Assembly (NCBI RefSeq): GCF_947654165.1
Contig: NZ_CANTKB010000004.1
Span: 62,001-126,000, forward strand
Length of the DNA stretch: 64,000 nucleotides
Direction of reading: 5' to 3'
Source: an uncultured Blautia sp.
Lineage (GTDB): Bacteria > Bacillota > Clostridia > Lachnospirales > Lachnospiraceae
Both the position numbers and the translations under genes were made by a program. The notes beneath the pieces were generated by a model that was not told where the DNA came from, did not search any database, and worked only from the letters and a program-made list of their open reading frames with translations. Shown piece after piece: positions 42,356-51,984 of this stretch. Position 1 is the stretch's first letter, and every line of letters begins with the position of its first letter.

Positions 42356-45300
42356 ATGAAAAGTAATAGAAAGAAGAGAATACTAGCAGCCATACTTTGC
42401 ATGGTAATGGTGTTATCAAGCAATATTTCAGCATTGGCAGAAGGAGAGATGCTTACCGACCCTAATGCTGTTGCGGAGGCAGAGACACCAGAGGCAGTTT
42501 CCGTAACAGAACAGGAGCCGACAGCAGAAGAGCCTCCAGTGACCATAGAACAAACCGAGCCGGAAACCCCGGCAGAAAACGCAGAAGTGACAGCACCGGA
42601 AGTTTCAACAGAAAACACCGAGCCGACAGCACCGGAAACTTCAACAGAAAACACAGAAGTGACAGCACCGGAAACTTCAACAGAAAACACTGAGCCGACA
42701 GCACCGGAAGCTTCAACAGAAAACACTGAGCCGACAGCACCGGAAGCTTCAACAGAAAGTACCGAGCCAACTGCTCCGGAAGTTCCGGCAGAAGAAACCC
42801 CGGTATTTTCAGAAGAAACAGAACTGACCAAAGAACTGTGGGATGCATCCGGCAAACTGGTACAGAAAGTCACAGCAAAACTTCCAAAAGGAGCATTCGA
42901 AGCAGAAACTTCCCAGATTGAAATGGAAGTCACATATGTAGACAGCTCCATGGAAAACTACATAAAAGGAATGATGGAGAAGAAACTTCCTACAGATAAC
43001 ACCCTGGGAGATTACTTCCTCTACAACATTCAGTTCAAGGTAAACGGCGAAGCAAAAGAATCCCTTGAACCAATCACAATCACATTTGAAAAAAGCAATT
43101 TAGAAATCAAAGATACAAAAAAAGCAAACGTCTTCTTCTTTGACCCGGCAAACCCGGAAGTAAGCGGAGACAAAGATGAGCTGGTAGAAATCACTCAGAG
43201 AAGTGAACTGTTAGAAAGCCTTCAGGCAGCAGGACAGAGCACAGCAACGATGGAAGAAGATTACGACCTCTCTTCCATCGAAATCAAAGAAGAAAACCGT
43301 TCCGGCAAAATCGTTCTGGAAGGAAGAAAATCTACCATCTACGGATGCTATGTAGAAAAAGAACCAGAACAGATTCCAGAAACTCCGGCAGAACAGCCAG
43401 AAGAAAAACCAGCAGATATCCCGGTACTGAATTACGAAGATGACCAGGTAACTGTTTCCGTAACAGCAGAAGAAGCAGGGGTTATCCCAGAAGGTGCCGA
43501 ACTGAGAGTTCTTCCGATCACTTCTGAAGATGCTGAGACAAAAGAACAGTATCAGGAAGTAGAAAAGAAGATTAAGGAAAAAGTTGCAGAAGAAGAAAAA
43601 GAAGTAGCCGGATTCCTGGCATATGATATTACTTTCGTAGACAAAGATGGAAACAAGATGGAGCCAAACGGAAAAGTCAAAGTTTCCATGGATTATAAAA
43701 AAGCAGAACTTCCACAGGAAGTAGAAGAAAAGAAAGCTACCGATGCAGAAGTAACCGTACTTCATCTGGAAGAAGATGAAAACGGTGAAGTAAAACAGGT
43801 TGTAGACATGGGAGCAGAACAGAAAGCAAATGTTGACACCCTGATTTCTACAGAGGGTACAAAAGTACAGAATGTGGAAGTAGAGACAGAGAGCTTTTCG
43901 GTGTTTACGATTACGTGGAAGTATAATATATTTTATCCATTAGAGATTCAATTAATAGATGCAAATGGAATACCAATTAATGCAGGTGATTTTAGTTGGG
44001 ACAATTCCAGTGGTGTACAAGATATTTCTCAGATTGCACAAAATGCATCAATTACAGGTTACACATTCCAGTATGCTGTATATGGGAAAGATATCGATAG
44101 TGCAGGAAAAATAGAGTATGCCACAAAAGTAAAAAGAATAAAATTAGAAAAAATATCTGGAATTAATTATGAATGGCAATATAATGAAAAAGAATCAAAT
44201 GGAACTTGGAATACTATAACAAATACGCTCTACTTCATTTACGAAAAAAATTCTTCATCTGGTGGAGATACTGGTGGGGGAAACACTGAAGGAACTTTAG
44301 GGGCACCACAGCATAAAAAATACATTGAAGAAAATGTGCAGGGGCAGGATTATACGTTAAATCTGGATGTTACAGGAAAACGAGGAGAAAAAGTTGGCGT
44401 AGACGTATTGCTGGTGCTGGATAAGTCAGGAAGTATGAATAATTATGGCTTAATGACTCCGATGAAGGAATGTGTAACAAAGACTATTGTTCCCGCAATA
44501 TTGCCTGATGATCAAACGGTAAATAGAGTGTCAGCTATTAGCTTTAGTTCATTGGAGTATGAGGGAGATATTAACACAGGTTGGAAAGGCTATAGCGATA
44601 GCAAAAATATAACGGATGCTGTCAATAGTAATGAGTTTAAAGCCAATGGAGGAACCAACTGGGAGTTAGCTATGCAGAAGGCGGAGAATAGTTTGGAAAG
44701 TGCGAATAGTTCTCCCAATAAAAAAGTAGTTATCTTTCTGTCTGATGGTGCACCGGGATTTTATTTAACTAACAACGGAAATGAAGCTGGTGTAGGAAGT
44801 ACCACTTCAGGTACTGAGCATGCGAAAAGGGCGAGACAGGAAGCTGTTGATTATGTAAAAACAACAACTTTCTTAAAGAATGCTTCTATCTATTCAGTCT
44901 ATCTGACACAAGATACATCACTTGCTATGACAACATTTGCAAATGAATTGCGTGCAGCAGATATTGATGCGAACTCAGCAGATGGTACAAACATGAATAC
45001 TGCGATTCAGGAGATTCTTAAGAAGATTACAACTCCGGTTTATAAAAATGTATCTATTGAGGATGTATTAAGTGAGTATGTGGTTTTGGCAGATGAGCCG
45101 AACTATAAAGTACAAACGGTAATAAATGGAAATGCAACTGATTTGAGTGAAAATTCATACAGAATAGAAGAGCAGCCGATTAGTTTAGCTAATGACAAAC
45201 AAAGCACGAAGATAATAGTAGAGCTTCTGAATGGAGGAGAGCTAAAAGAAAATGTAACATATCGATTGAGTTTCCATGTAAAACCTTCAGAATTTGCTAT

Positions 45301-48300
45301 TTCAGAGTATGCTAGATTGAACGGTGAGTATCCCCATAGAGGAGATGAAGAAACGGATACACCGGGAAAAGATTCTTCCCAGTACACAAGTTCTGGTAAA
45401 CCGGGATTTTATTCCAATGATAGTGCAACATTACATTATCAAGAAAATGAAGGAATTCAAAAGCGTGAGCCATACAAAAAACCTGTGATTCAAGTTCAGG
45501 AAAAGAAAACGGAATTAACTATAAAAAAGACAAATTCGCAAGGTGCGGCATTACAAGGAGCAGAGTTTGAATTACAGAAAGAAGGAACAGATACAAAGGT
45601 TACTGTAACCTCTAATTCAAATGGTGAAGTGATTCTCCAGAATTTGATGACAGGTACTTATATTCTGAAAGAAATAAAAGCGCCTTCAGGATATGAGAAA
45701 TTACTTGAAGAATGGAAAGTTATTGTACAGGAAGACGGAGAAAACGTTACAGCTACCCTATACAAAGCAGACGGAACAACACCTGTGGAAAATAATACAA
45801 TCATCAACTACACAGAAACAGAGATTGCAGAGAAAAACTTGAAATCCAGCAAAACTGCAAAGGTAGTTAATGAGGTAGTTAATGAAGAAGAAAGAATTTT
45901 CCAGATAGATTTAAATGCAGCCACATCAGGACAGGAGGCTGGGCAGGCTGCTAAGGGAGCAAGCATTGTGCTTGCATTGGATGCCAGCAGTTCCATGGGA
46001 AGGAGCGGCATGAATGCAATCAAAGCGGCAGCAAAAAAATTTGTAGATACTACGTTTAATGCTTCAAAGATTAGCGAAATAGCTATTGTATGGTATCAAG
46101 GAACAGAAGGTAGTTCGGATGACACTACAAAAGTAAATGCTTTTGAAACTTTGCACGATGAAAGTGCTGTTCAGAATGTCAAGGATTTTATAGACGATGT
46201 ATCTCACAAGGGTGGCACACCAATGGGAGATGCCATGAAGGCAACATATGATTTATTAAAAGAAGCCCAAAATGCTAATAGATATGTGATTTTCTTTACT
46301 GATGGTATGCCAGGACATAGTGATAGTAATAGTTTTAATTGCATGGTTGCCAATAAAGCCTATAATTATGCAAATAAAATTAAGGACACAAATGACGGGA
46401 ATGCGATAATTTATACAGTTGGTTATAATTTATCAGGGTCATTTTGGTGGGAGCCCGGACATTCTGCTGATACTCAATATGGTCATAATAACCATTATAC
46501 AAATACTACAGCAACAAATTTCCTCAGTGGCTATATTGCTACGACTGGAAAATCTTTCACAGTAGATAAAACGGATGAATTAAATGGTATTTTTGATGAC
46601 ATTGCAGGTGAAATCGGTGCTCTCTTCACTATCCAACCAGAAAAGATTGTGGATGTAATTGATGCCCGATTTGAATTGACGGATGCATCTAAAGCCGAAT
46701 TGGAAGAAGCAGGTGCACACATTATATCTAATGCTGATGGAACAACCACCATTGAGTGGACTGGTGATAAAGCAACCATCGGAAATGAAAATGCTGGAAC
46801 AGATGGTTCAGTAAAAGGTCCGTGGTCAGCAAGTTTCCAGATTAAGGCGAAAGATGATTTTATTGGTGGTAACATGATTCCAACCAATGGTGCTGCATCT
46901 GGCATCTATCTGGAAGAAGGGAAAACCAGATACTTTGAGCAGCCGTCTGTAAACGTGAAGTTGTTGAGCTTATCAATGGAAAATAAGAAGTCCTGGTACT
47001 ATAAAGGAGATATCATTGAACCAGCAGGATTCATGAATGAGTTGGATGAAACCTTAAAAATCCATCAGCTTAACAATCAGGTAACAGATACAGGAAATCC
47101 AACATTACCAGAATTAACAAAGGAACAGAAAACAGAGTTGGTGGAAAATGGAACTCTTGTTGTAAATGCTAATGGTGATGTGGAAACTCTAAAATATGTG
47201 TATCCGTACACCTCAGATGCAGTTGGATATTTCCGCTATACATACGAAATCGTAAAAGATAGCGAAAAAAATCTGTTAGGAAATATGGATTCCCATGCGG
47301 CAGAAAAAGTAGGAGAAGATGTAGAACAGTATAAATTAACTGTTGAGTTTATCCCATATTCTGTTGATGAAAGAGATGCTACACTGGGTGATGCAATCAA
47401 AACACCGGCTACTAATGGAGGAGAAGAATTAAATCCTCAAACCAATAAACTTACAGCAGAGGGAATTTACTCTGTAAATGTTGTTGCAGGTGAAATCCAG
47501 ATTACAAAAAAACTGGAAGAAATCTCAGATAAAGATCAGAAATTCAGTTTTGTAGTTACTAAAGATGATGAAGAATTTAAAACTATTGATATTACCATTC
47601 CAGCAGGAACAGAACAAGCTACTTATTCTGGTGAAGAACTCCAGAATCTGAGCCGTGGAAATTACAAAATAGTAGAATCCAAAGCCACAGGATATGGAGT
47701 AAAAGAAATTGTTCTCACAAATAGAGTGAATGAAATGGGTACTCTTACAGAATATGAAACAGATTGTAAATCTAATTTAGAGTCACCAAAATCTGTAGAG
47801 TTTGTATTAGGTAACGATAAGAATGGTTCTGACGTTATCCAGAATGGAGAATATAAAAAAGATGGTGTATTCGGAGGCGTTCTCTTTACTAACGAAGAAA
47901 TTATTTCTGACTGGAGAATTGTAAAACGAAGTGCAACAAACCATAATAATTTCTTATCAGGTGCAGAATTCCAGTTATTCAATAACCAAGAGACTTATTA
48001 TGGAAAATCCAATGAAAATGGTTTGGTTGAGTGGTATAATGATGCAGATTTTTCTGGTGAAAAGGTAGAAAAATTAGAAAAGGGAAGTTACACCTTAAAA
48101 GAAACAAAAGCTCCTAACTTATATGCAGTAAGTGATGAAGAATGGACAGTGGAAATTACCCATGATGGTGATTTGAAGACTATTCAGAATAAGGAAGGAA
48201 AAAAACTGCAAGGGGAGTTGGATGCCGATGGAAAGACATACAAATATTACTTTGATAATGTAATGTTATATGAACTTCCATCCACCGGCGGTCCAGGAAT

Positions 48301-48391
48301 CTTTGTATATACGATAGGCGGTACATTGCTGTTAATGGCAGCGGCGCTTCTCATATATAAAATGAAACGTGAGGAGGTGCTGAAAGGGTAA
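42356..48391 (+). CDS. giant LPSTG-anchored adhesin with two VWA domains (probable pilus tip)
   Basis: A 2011-residue surface protein. Signal peptide about 1-30; a 12-residue Thr/Pro/Glu repeat region about 78-150; two beta-rich modules about 160-520; VWA domain 1 with MIDAS LDKSGSMNN near 685; Cna-B domain about 1050-1130 (YILKEIKAPSGY); VWA domain 2 with MIDAS LDASSSMGR near 1205; a further Cna-B-like region about 1718-1790; a terminal Cna-B (YTLKETKAP) about 1855-1945; then LPSTGG near 1976, a membrane helix and a basic tail. The start at 42356 is set by GGAGGAG. It resembles tip pilins such as RrgA/SpaC, but two VWA domains are unusual. Ligand unknown. Confidence 0.85.
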   Translation: MKSNRKKRILAAILCMVMVLSSNISALAEGEMLTDPNAVAEAETPEAVSVTEQEPTAEEPPVTIEQTEPETPAENAEVTAPEVSTENTEPTAPETSTENTEVTAPETSTENTEPTAPEASTENTEPTAPEASTESTEPTAPEVPAEETPVFSEETELTKELWDASGKLVQKVTAKLPKGAFEAETSQIEMEVTYVDSSMENYIKGMMEKKLPTDNTLGDYFLYNIQFKVNGEAKESLEPITITFEKSNLEIKDTKKANVFFFDPANPEVSGDKDELVEITQRSELLESLQAAGQSTATMEEDYDLSSIEIKEENRSGKIVLEGRKSTIYGCYVEKEPEQIPETPAEQPEEKPADIPVLNYEDDQVTVSVTAEEAGVIPEGAELRVLPITSEDAETKEQYQEVEKKIKEKVAEEEKEVAGFLAYDITFVDKDGNKMEPNGKVKVSMDYKKAELPQEVEEKKATDAEVTVLHLEEDENGEVKQVVDMGAEQKANVDTLISTEGTKVQNVEVETESFSVFTITWKYNIFYPLEIQLIDANGIPINAGDFSWDNSSGVQDISQIAQNASITGYTFQYAVYGKDIDSAGKIEYATKVKRIKLEKISGINYEWQYNEKESNGTWNTITNTLYFIYEKNSSSGGDTGGGNTEGTLGAPQHKKYIEENVQGQDYTLNLDVTGKRGEKVGVDVLLVLDKSGSMNNYGLMTPMKECVTKTIVPAILPDDQTVNRVSAISFSSLEYEGDINTGWKGYSDSKNITDAVNSNEFKANGGTNWELAMQKAENSLESANSSPNKKVVIFLSDGAPGFYLTNNGNEAGVGSTTSGTEHAKRARQEAVDYVKTTTFLKNASIYSVYLTQDTSLAMTTFANELRAADIDANSADGTNMNTAIQEILKKITTPVYKNVSIEDVLSEYVVLADEPNYKVQTVINGNATDLSENSYRIEEQPISLANDKQSTKIIVELLNGGELKENVTYRLSFHVKPSEFAISEYARLNGEYPHRGDEETDTPGKDSSQYTSSGKPGFYSNDSATLHYQENEGIQKREPYKKPVIQVQEKKTELTIKKTNSQGAALQGAEFELQKEGTDTKVTVTSNSNGEVILQNLMTGTYILKEIKAPSGYEKLLEEWKVIVQEDGENVTATLYKADGTTPVENNTIINYTETEIAEKNLKSSKTAKVVNEVVNEEERIFQIDLNAATSGQEAGQAAKGASIVLALDASSSMGRSGMNAIKAAAKKFVDTTFNASKISEIAIVWYQGTEGSSDDTTKVNAFETLHDESAVQNVKDFIDDVSHKGGTPMGDAMKATYDLLKEAQNANRYVIFFTDGMPGHSDSNSFNCMVANKAYNYANKIKDTNDGNAIIYTVGYNLSGSFWWEPGHSADTQYGHNNHYTNTTATNFLSGYIATTGKSFTVDKTDELNGIFDDIAGEIGALFTIQPEKIVDVIDARFELTDASKAELEEAGAHIISNADGTTTIEWTGDKATIGNENAGTDGSVKGPWSASFQIKAKDDFIGGNMIPTNGAASGIYLEEGKTRYFEQPSVNVKLLSLSMENKKSWYYKGDIIEPAGFMNELDETLKIHQLNNQVTDTGNPTLPELTKEQKTELVENGTLVVNANGDVETLKYVYPYTSDAVGYFRYTYEIVKDSEKNLLGNMDSHAAEKVGEDVEQYKLTVEFIPYSVDERDATLGDAIKTPATNGGEELNPQTNKLTAEGIYSVNVVAGEIQITKKLEEISDKDQKFSFVVTKDDEEFKTIDITIPAGTEQATYSGEELQNLSRGNYKIVESKATGYGVKEIVLTNRVNEMGTLTEYETDCKSNLESPKSVEFVLGNDKNGSDVIQNGEYKKDGVFGGVLFTNEEIISDWRIVKRSATNHNNFLSGAEFQLFNNQETYYGKSNENGLVEWYNDADFSGEKVEKLEKGSYTLKETKAPNLYAVSDEEWTVEITHDGDLKTIQNKEGKKLQGELDADGKTYKYYFDNVMLYELPSTGGPGIFVYTIGGTLLLMAAALLIYKMKREEVLKG
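42590..42805 (+). repeat. 36-bp in-frame tandem repeat in the adhesin gene
   Basis: Six copies, starting at 42590, 42626, 42662, 42698, 42734 and 42770, encode TAPEVSTENTEP-type dodecapeptides; the last is diverged. Near-identical copies can change number by slippage, altering stalk length. Confidence 0.9.
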
Positions 48392-48405
48392 TTTATGAAA
48401 ATGAC

Positions 48406-48433
48406 TTTTCAGCGGTCCTCGCACCGCAGAAAA
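48406..48433 (+). other. hairpin between adhesin and pilin genes
   Basis: TTTTCAGCGGT (48406-48416) pairs with ACCGCAGAAAA (48423-48433) with one mismatch; there is no U-tract. It probably affects mRNA processing or stability rather than termination. Confidence 0.55.
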
Positions 48434-48494
48434 CTGTAACAACAGTTAATGCAAAAAAATGAGGGGGAAACCTCAAAGAAAAGGAGACAACAAT

Positions 48495-50048
48495 ATGAAG
48501 ATTAAAAAAATTATGGCTATGTTATTAGCAGCGACAATGATAATGGGATCAACTATTACAACATTTGCAGCACAGGGAGAGACACCGAAAGATACAGATA
48601 AAGCAAAAGTAGAAGTATCTAATGTAGATACAGGAGCAACTGTAACAGCATACCAGATTGTTGATGGTGAGTACAACGAAAATGGTTTTGTAAAATATGT
48701 AGCAGCAGAGGGTGTAACAATTGCAAATCCTTTAAAACCAACAAGTGGTGAAGTTGCTGAAATTGCTAAGAAAATTAATAATAACGATCTTTCTAGCCTT
48801 AAATCTTTTGATATGACGGATTCAGATGAAAACGGCACTTATGAAGCAGAGTTACATCCAGGTTATTGGGTAGTTCTGGTAAGAGGTGAAAATGGCAGTG
48901 CCAAGATTTACAACCCAATGTTAGTTTCCGTATGGTATTCAAAGAGTGGTAGTGATAATACAATGGTATCAGAAAGTGTCTCTGCAGGGGATGATTGGTC
49001 ATTAGGAACAGATAAAGCATGGGCAAAATCTTCTGAAATTACATTAACAAAAACAGCAAAAGACAGTGCTGACTTTGGTGAAGATGTAGAGTATACCCTT
49101 AAGGCAAAAGTTCCTGCATATGGCCCAGAATACATTGCTCCAACATTCAGCATCAAAGATGAAATGGGAGAGGGCGAATTAGAGTTAGTAAAAGATTCAA
49201 TTCAGGTATATCATACAGAAGCAAAGGAAGAGAATAAAGTTGCAGATACGAATTTCACACTTACAGGAAATGTAGACAAGAGTAAAACATTTACAGTAGA
49301 GTTTAACTCTAACTGGATCAAAGCTAATGGAAACAAAGATGTTGTGATTACATATAATGCGAAAGTATTAGAAGATAATGTAAATAAAGATTCTCATGAC
49401 AATACAGCCACATTAACATATTCTAACAATCCAAGCACAACAGATACAAAGACAGCTAGCCAGAAAGTATACTCTTTTGATATCGGTGGTGAAGCAACTG
49501 GAACAAATGGTTTAATTACTAAAAAAGGCGAAGGTGCAGATAAAAATAAATTAGCAGGTGCTGAATTTACATTATACACAGATGATCAGTGTAAAAATCA
49601 GTATGTGAATGCACATCACAAAGCAGGTAAAGCAACAGCAATATCTAATTCTGAAGGTAATATTTACATTACAGGTCTTGAGGCAGGAACAAATGGTGCA
49701 GTTGTATCTTACTACTTAAAAGAAACAAAAGCTCCAGAAGGATATAGCTTAAATGACACAGTATTTAAAATTGATATTTCTGCAAATATTGAAAATGAAG
49801 AGTTAAAAAGTTGGAATATTACAATTTCAGATCAAAATGAAAATACAGTAGAGAATAATTTTAAAGTTACATTAGATGGAGTTGAAAATGATCACAAAGG
49901 TGACGGATTTGAAATTCTTAACACCAAACTTTCCTCCCTTCCATCCACAGGTGGTATCGGTACAACAATCTTCACAATCGGCGGATGTGCAATCATGGTT
50001 GCAGCAGCAGGATTATTCTTCGTAAGCCGCAGAAAAGCTAACAAATAA
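48495..50048 (+). CDS. LPSTG-anchored major pilin (SpaA/SpaH type)
   Basis: A 517-residue backbone pilin. It has a signal peptide (MKIKKIMAMLLAATMIMGST...TTFA), an N-terminal domain, a middle isopeptide domain (FGEDVEYTLKAKVP near 190), a C-terminal Cna-B domain with E-box YYLKETKAPEGY near 407, the sorting motif LPSTGG near 483, a membrane helix and the tail RRKANK. Monomers should be linked by the downstream class C sortases. The start at 48495 has AGGAG upstream. A GC-rich hairpin follows. Confidence 0.88.
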   Translation: MKIKKIMAMLLAATMIMGSTITTFAAQGETPKDTDKAKVEVSNVDTGATVTAYQIVDGEYNENGFVKYVAAEGVTIANPLKPTSGEVAEIAKKINNNDLSSLKSFDMTDSDENGTYEAELHPGYWVVLVRGENGSAKIYNPMLVSVWYSKSGSDNTMVSESVSAGDDWSLGTDKAWAKSSEITLTKTAKDSADFGEDVEYTLKAKVPAYGPEYIAPTFSIKDEMGEGELELVKDSIQVYHTEAKEENKVADTNFTLTGNVDKSKTFTVEFNSNWIKANGNKDVVITYNAKVLEDNVNKDSHDNTATLTYSNNPSTTDTKTASQKVYSFDIGGEATGTNGLITKKGEGADKNKLAGAEFTLYTDDQCKNQYVNAHHKAGKATAISNSEGNIYITGLEAGTNGAVVSYYLKETKAPEGYSLNDTVFKIDISANIENEELKSWNITISDQNENTVENNFKVTLDGVENDHKGDGFEILNTKLSSLPSTGGIGTTIFTIGGCAIMVAAAGLFFVSRRKANK

Positions 50049-50092
50049 TTAGCGATTCACAGGAATTACATAAGAAACACAGGAAACCACAC

Positions 50093-50119
50093 AGCCGGGG
50101 CGGCAACCTCGCCCCGGCT
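50093..50119 (+). other. GC-rich hairpin after the major pilin gene
   Basis: AGCCGGGGCG (50093-50102) and CGCCCCGGCT (50110-50119) form a perfect 10-bp stem with a 7-nt loop, followed by ATTCTAAAAAA, so it is not a full terminator. It probably protects the pilin mRNA or limits read-through into the sortases. Confidence 0.7.
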
Positions 50120-50152
50120 ATTCTAAAAAATACAACAATAAGGAGAGTCCGG

Positions 50153-51082
50153 ATGAATAAGAAAATTTCTAAAATATTGATTGCAGTTATGTTTTTAGCC
50201 GGTTTGTCCTTGCTGCTGTATCCATTAGTATCCAATGAATGGAACTCTTACAGGCAGGAACGACTGATCAGTAATTATGATTCCAACGTTTCCAAGATGG
50301 AGGCAGAGGGTAAGATTGATTATGACAGTGAATGGAATGTGGCAAATGCCTACAATGAGGCACTGCTTCCAAGTATCCTTCCTGATTCCTTTGCAGTAGC
50401 AGAGGCATCTGAAGAAGAAGATGCAGGATATATATCCAGCCTGAACTTAAATGGTGACGGTATGATGGGATATGTAGAAATTCCAAAGATTGACGTAAAG
50501 GTACCGGTTTTCCATACTACAGAGGAAGAGGTACTTCAGAAAGCAGCAGGTCATCTGGAGGGAAGTTCTCTTCCGGTAGGCGGTCCAAGTACCCATGCTG
50601 TTATATCTGCACACAGGGGACTGCCCAGTGCAACACTTTTTACGGACTTAGACAAATTGGAGGAAGGAGACCACTTCCTTTTACGCATATTAGATGATAT
50701 ACTTTGTTATAAGGTGGATAAAATTTCTGTTGTAGAACCTACAGAGACAGAGAGCCTTGCAGTAGAAGAAGGTCAGGACCTTGTAACATTGCTTACCTGT
50801 ACTCCTTACGGAGTAAACAGCCAGAGACTTCTGGTGAGAGGCCACAGAGTGCCATATGAAGAAGCTGAGATGGAAGAAGTTCCCAAGGGACTGATTACCG
50901 GGGCAAGTCTTCATACCAGCTATCTGCTCTGGGTCATTGTAGGATTATCCGTGACAGGAATCTTTATCCTGGGTCTGTATCTGTATGAGAAGAAGGTACG
51001 TTCCGCACGTATTCAAGGGGTGGAAGAACCGGATGTTAAGACAGCAGAAACAGAAGAAACAGAAACCAGGAAAGAGGATTAG
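50153..51082 (+). CDS. srtC: class C sortase 1
   Basis: A 309-residue sortase. It has an N-terminal membrane helix, the catalytic His in ISAHRGLPSA (about 146-155), Cys in LLTCTPYGVN (about 207-216) and Arg in RLLVRGHRVP, and a second membrane helix and charged tail at the C-terminus, which is the class C layout. It should polymerise the LPSTG pilins. I see no DPW/DPF lid motif. AAGGAGAG precedes the start. Confidence 0.9.
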   Translation: MNKKISKILIAVMFLAGLSLLLYPLVSNEWNSYRQERLISNYDSNVSKMEAEGKIDYDSEWNVANAYNEALLPSILPDSFAVAEASEEEDAGYISSLNLNGDGMMGYVEIPKIDVKVPVFHTTEEEVLQKAAGHLEGSSLPVGGPSTHAVISAHRGLPSATLFTDLDKLEEGDHFLLRILDDILCYKVDKISVVEPTETESLAVEEGQDLVTLLTCTPYGVNSQRLLVRGHRVPYEEAEMEEVPKGLITGASLHTSYLLWVIVGLSVTGIFILGLYLYEKKVRSARIQGVEEPDVKTAETEETETRKED

Positions 51083-51084
51083 AC

Positions 51085-51963
51085 ATGAAACGTAAGATTG
51101 CAAATGTTCTGTTTGGACTATTGTTTCTCATAGGATTTGGGATTTTGGTATATCCTACGGTGTCGGATCAGTGGAATACTTACCGACAGAGCCGTCTGAT
51201 TTCGAATTACGAGACGGTTGTAGAAAATTTGACAGAAGAAGATTTCTCGGATGAATGGCAGAAAGCCATTGCCTTTGACCAGGCATTGGTTCAAAATGAC
51301 CTCTACGGAGATGTGTTCGGAGAGGATGACGGGGAGTTGGAGAACACCGAATACTGGAAAGTATTAAATGTAGCAAATGACGGTGTTATGGGATACCTCT
51401 CCATTCCGAAGATCAATGTGAAGCATGCGATTTACCACGGCACAGGTGACAAGGTGCTCCAGACCGGTATCGGCCACTTAAACGGCACCAAACTTCCCAT
51501 AGGAGGGGAGAGTACTCACAGTGTTCTGGCTGCTCACAGGGGATTGCCCAGTGCCAGGCTGTTTACAGACCTGGATCAGATAAAAAAAGGTGATATGTTT
51601 TATATCCATGTGCTGGATGAGATTCTTGCCTATCAGGTAGACCAGATTCTTGACATGGTGGATAAAGACGATCACGAGACATTGGAAGCAGCACTGCAGA
51701 TTGAAGAGGGAAAAGATCAGGTGACGCTGTTCACCTGCACCCCATATGGTGTAAACTCCCACCGCCTGTTAGTGAGAGGAACCAGAGTTCCTTACAATGG
51801 CGAGGAGGAAGCAGAAACTTCAGTTGCAGAGTCCATGCTCAAGACAGTTCAGAATTACTACATGCTGTATCTGATTCTGGGATTATCAATTACATTCTTG
51901 ATTATATTGTTCATGAGATTTTTGTTCAAAGCAAAGGACAAGAAAGACAAGAACGAAAAATAA
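51085..51963 (+). CDS. srtC: class C sortase 2
   Basis: A 292-residue paralogue of the preceding sortase, 2 nt after it. Catalytic His in LAAHRGLPSA, Cys in LFTCTPYGVNSHRLLVRG, helices at both ends. The pair looks like a tandem duplication; the two may specialise in backbone polymerisation and in adding tip or accessory subunits. No clear DPW/DPF lid motif here either. Confidence 0.9.
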   Translation: MKRKIANVLFGLLFLIGFGILVYPTVSDQWNTYRQSRLISNYETVVENLTEEDFSDEWQKAIAFDQALVQNDLYGDVFGEDDGELENTEYWKVLNVANDGVMGYLSIPKINVKHAIYHGTGDKVLQTGIGHLNGTKLPIGGESTHSVLAAHRGLPSARLFTDLDQIKKGDMFYIHVLDEILAYQVDQILDMVDKDDHETLEAALQIEEGKDQVTLFTCTPYGVNSHRLLVRGTRVPYNGEEEAETSVAESMLKTVQNYYMLYLILGLSITFLIILFMRFLFKAKDKKDKNEK

Positions 51964-51984
51964 ATTTTTGAAGGAGGGTACGAT

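Noticed and set aside
42271..42951. 226-codon open frame on the minus strand
   Set aside because: It is the antisense of the adhesin's 36-bp repeats; its Ser/Gly/Val repeats only mirror the sense-strand Thr/Pro/Glu repeats, and there is no ribosome site.
43211..43765. 184-codon minus-strand frame rich in Phe
   Set aside because: Antisense of Glu/Lys-rich adhesin sequence; Phe runs reflect GAA/GAG codons on the other strand.
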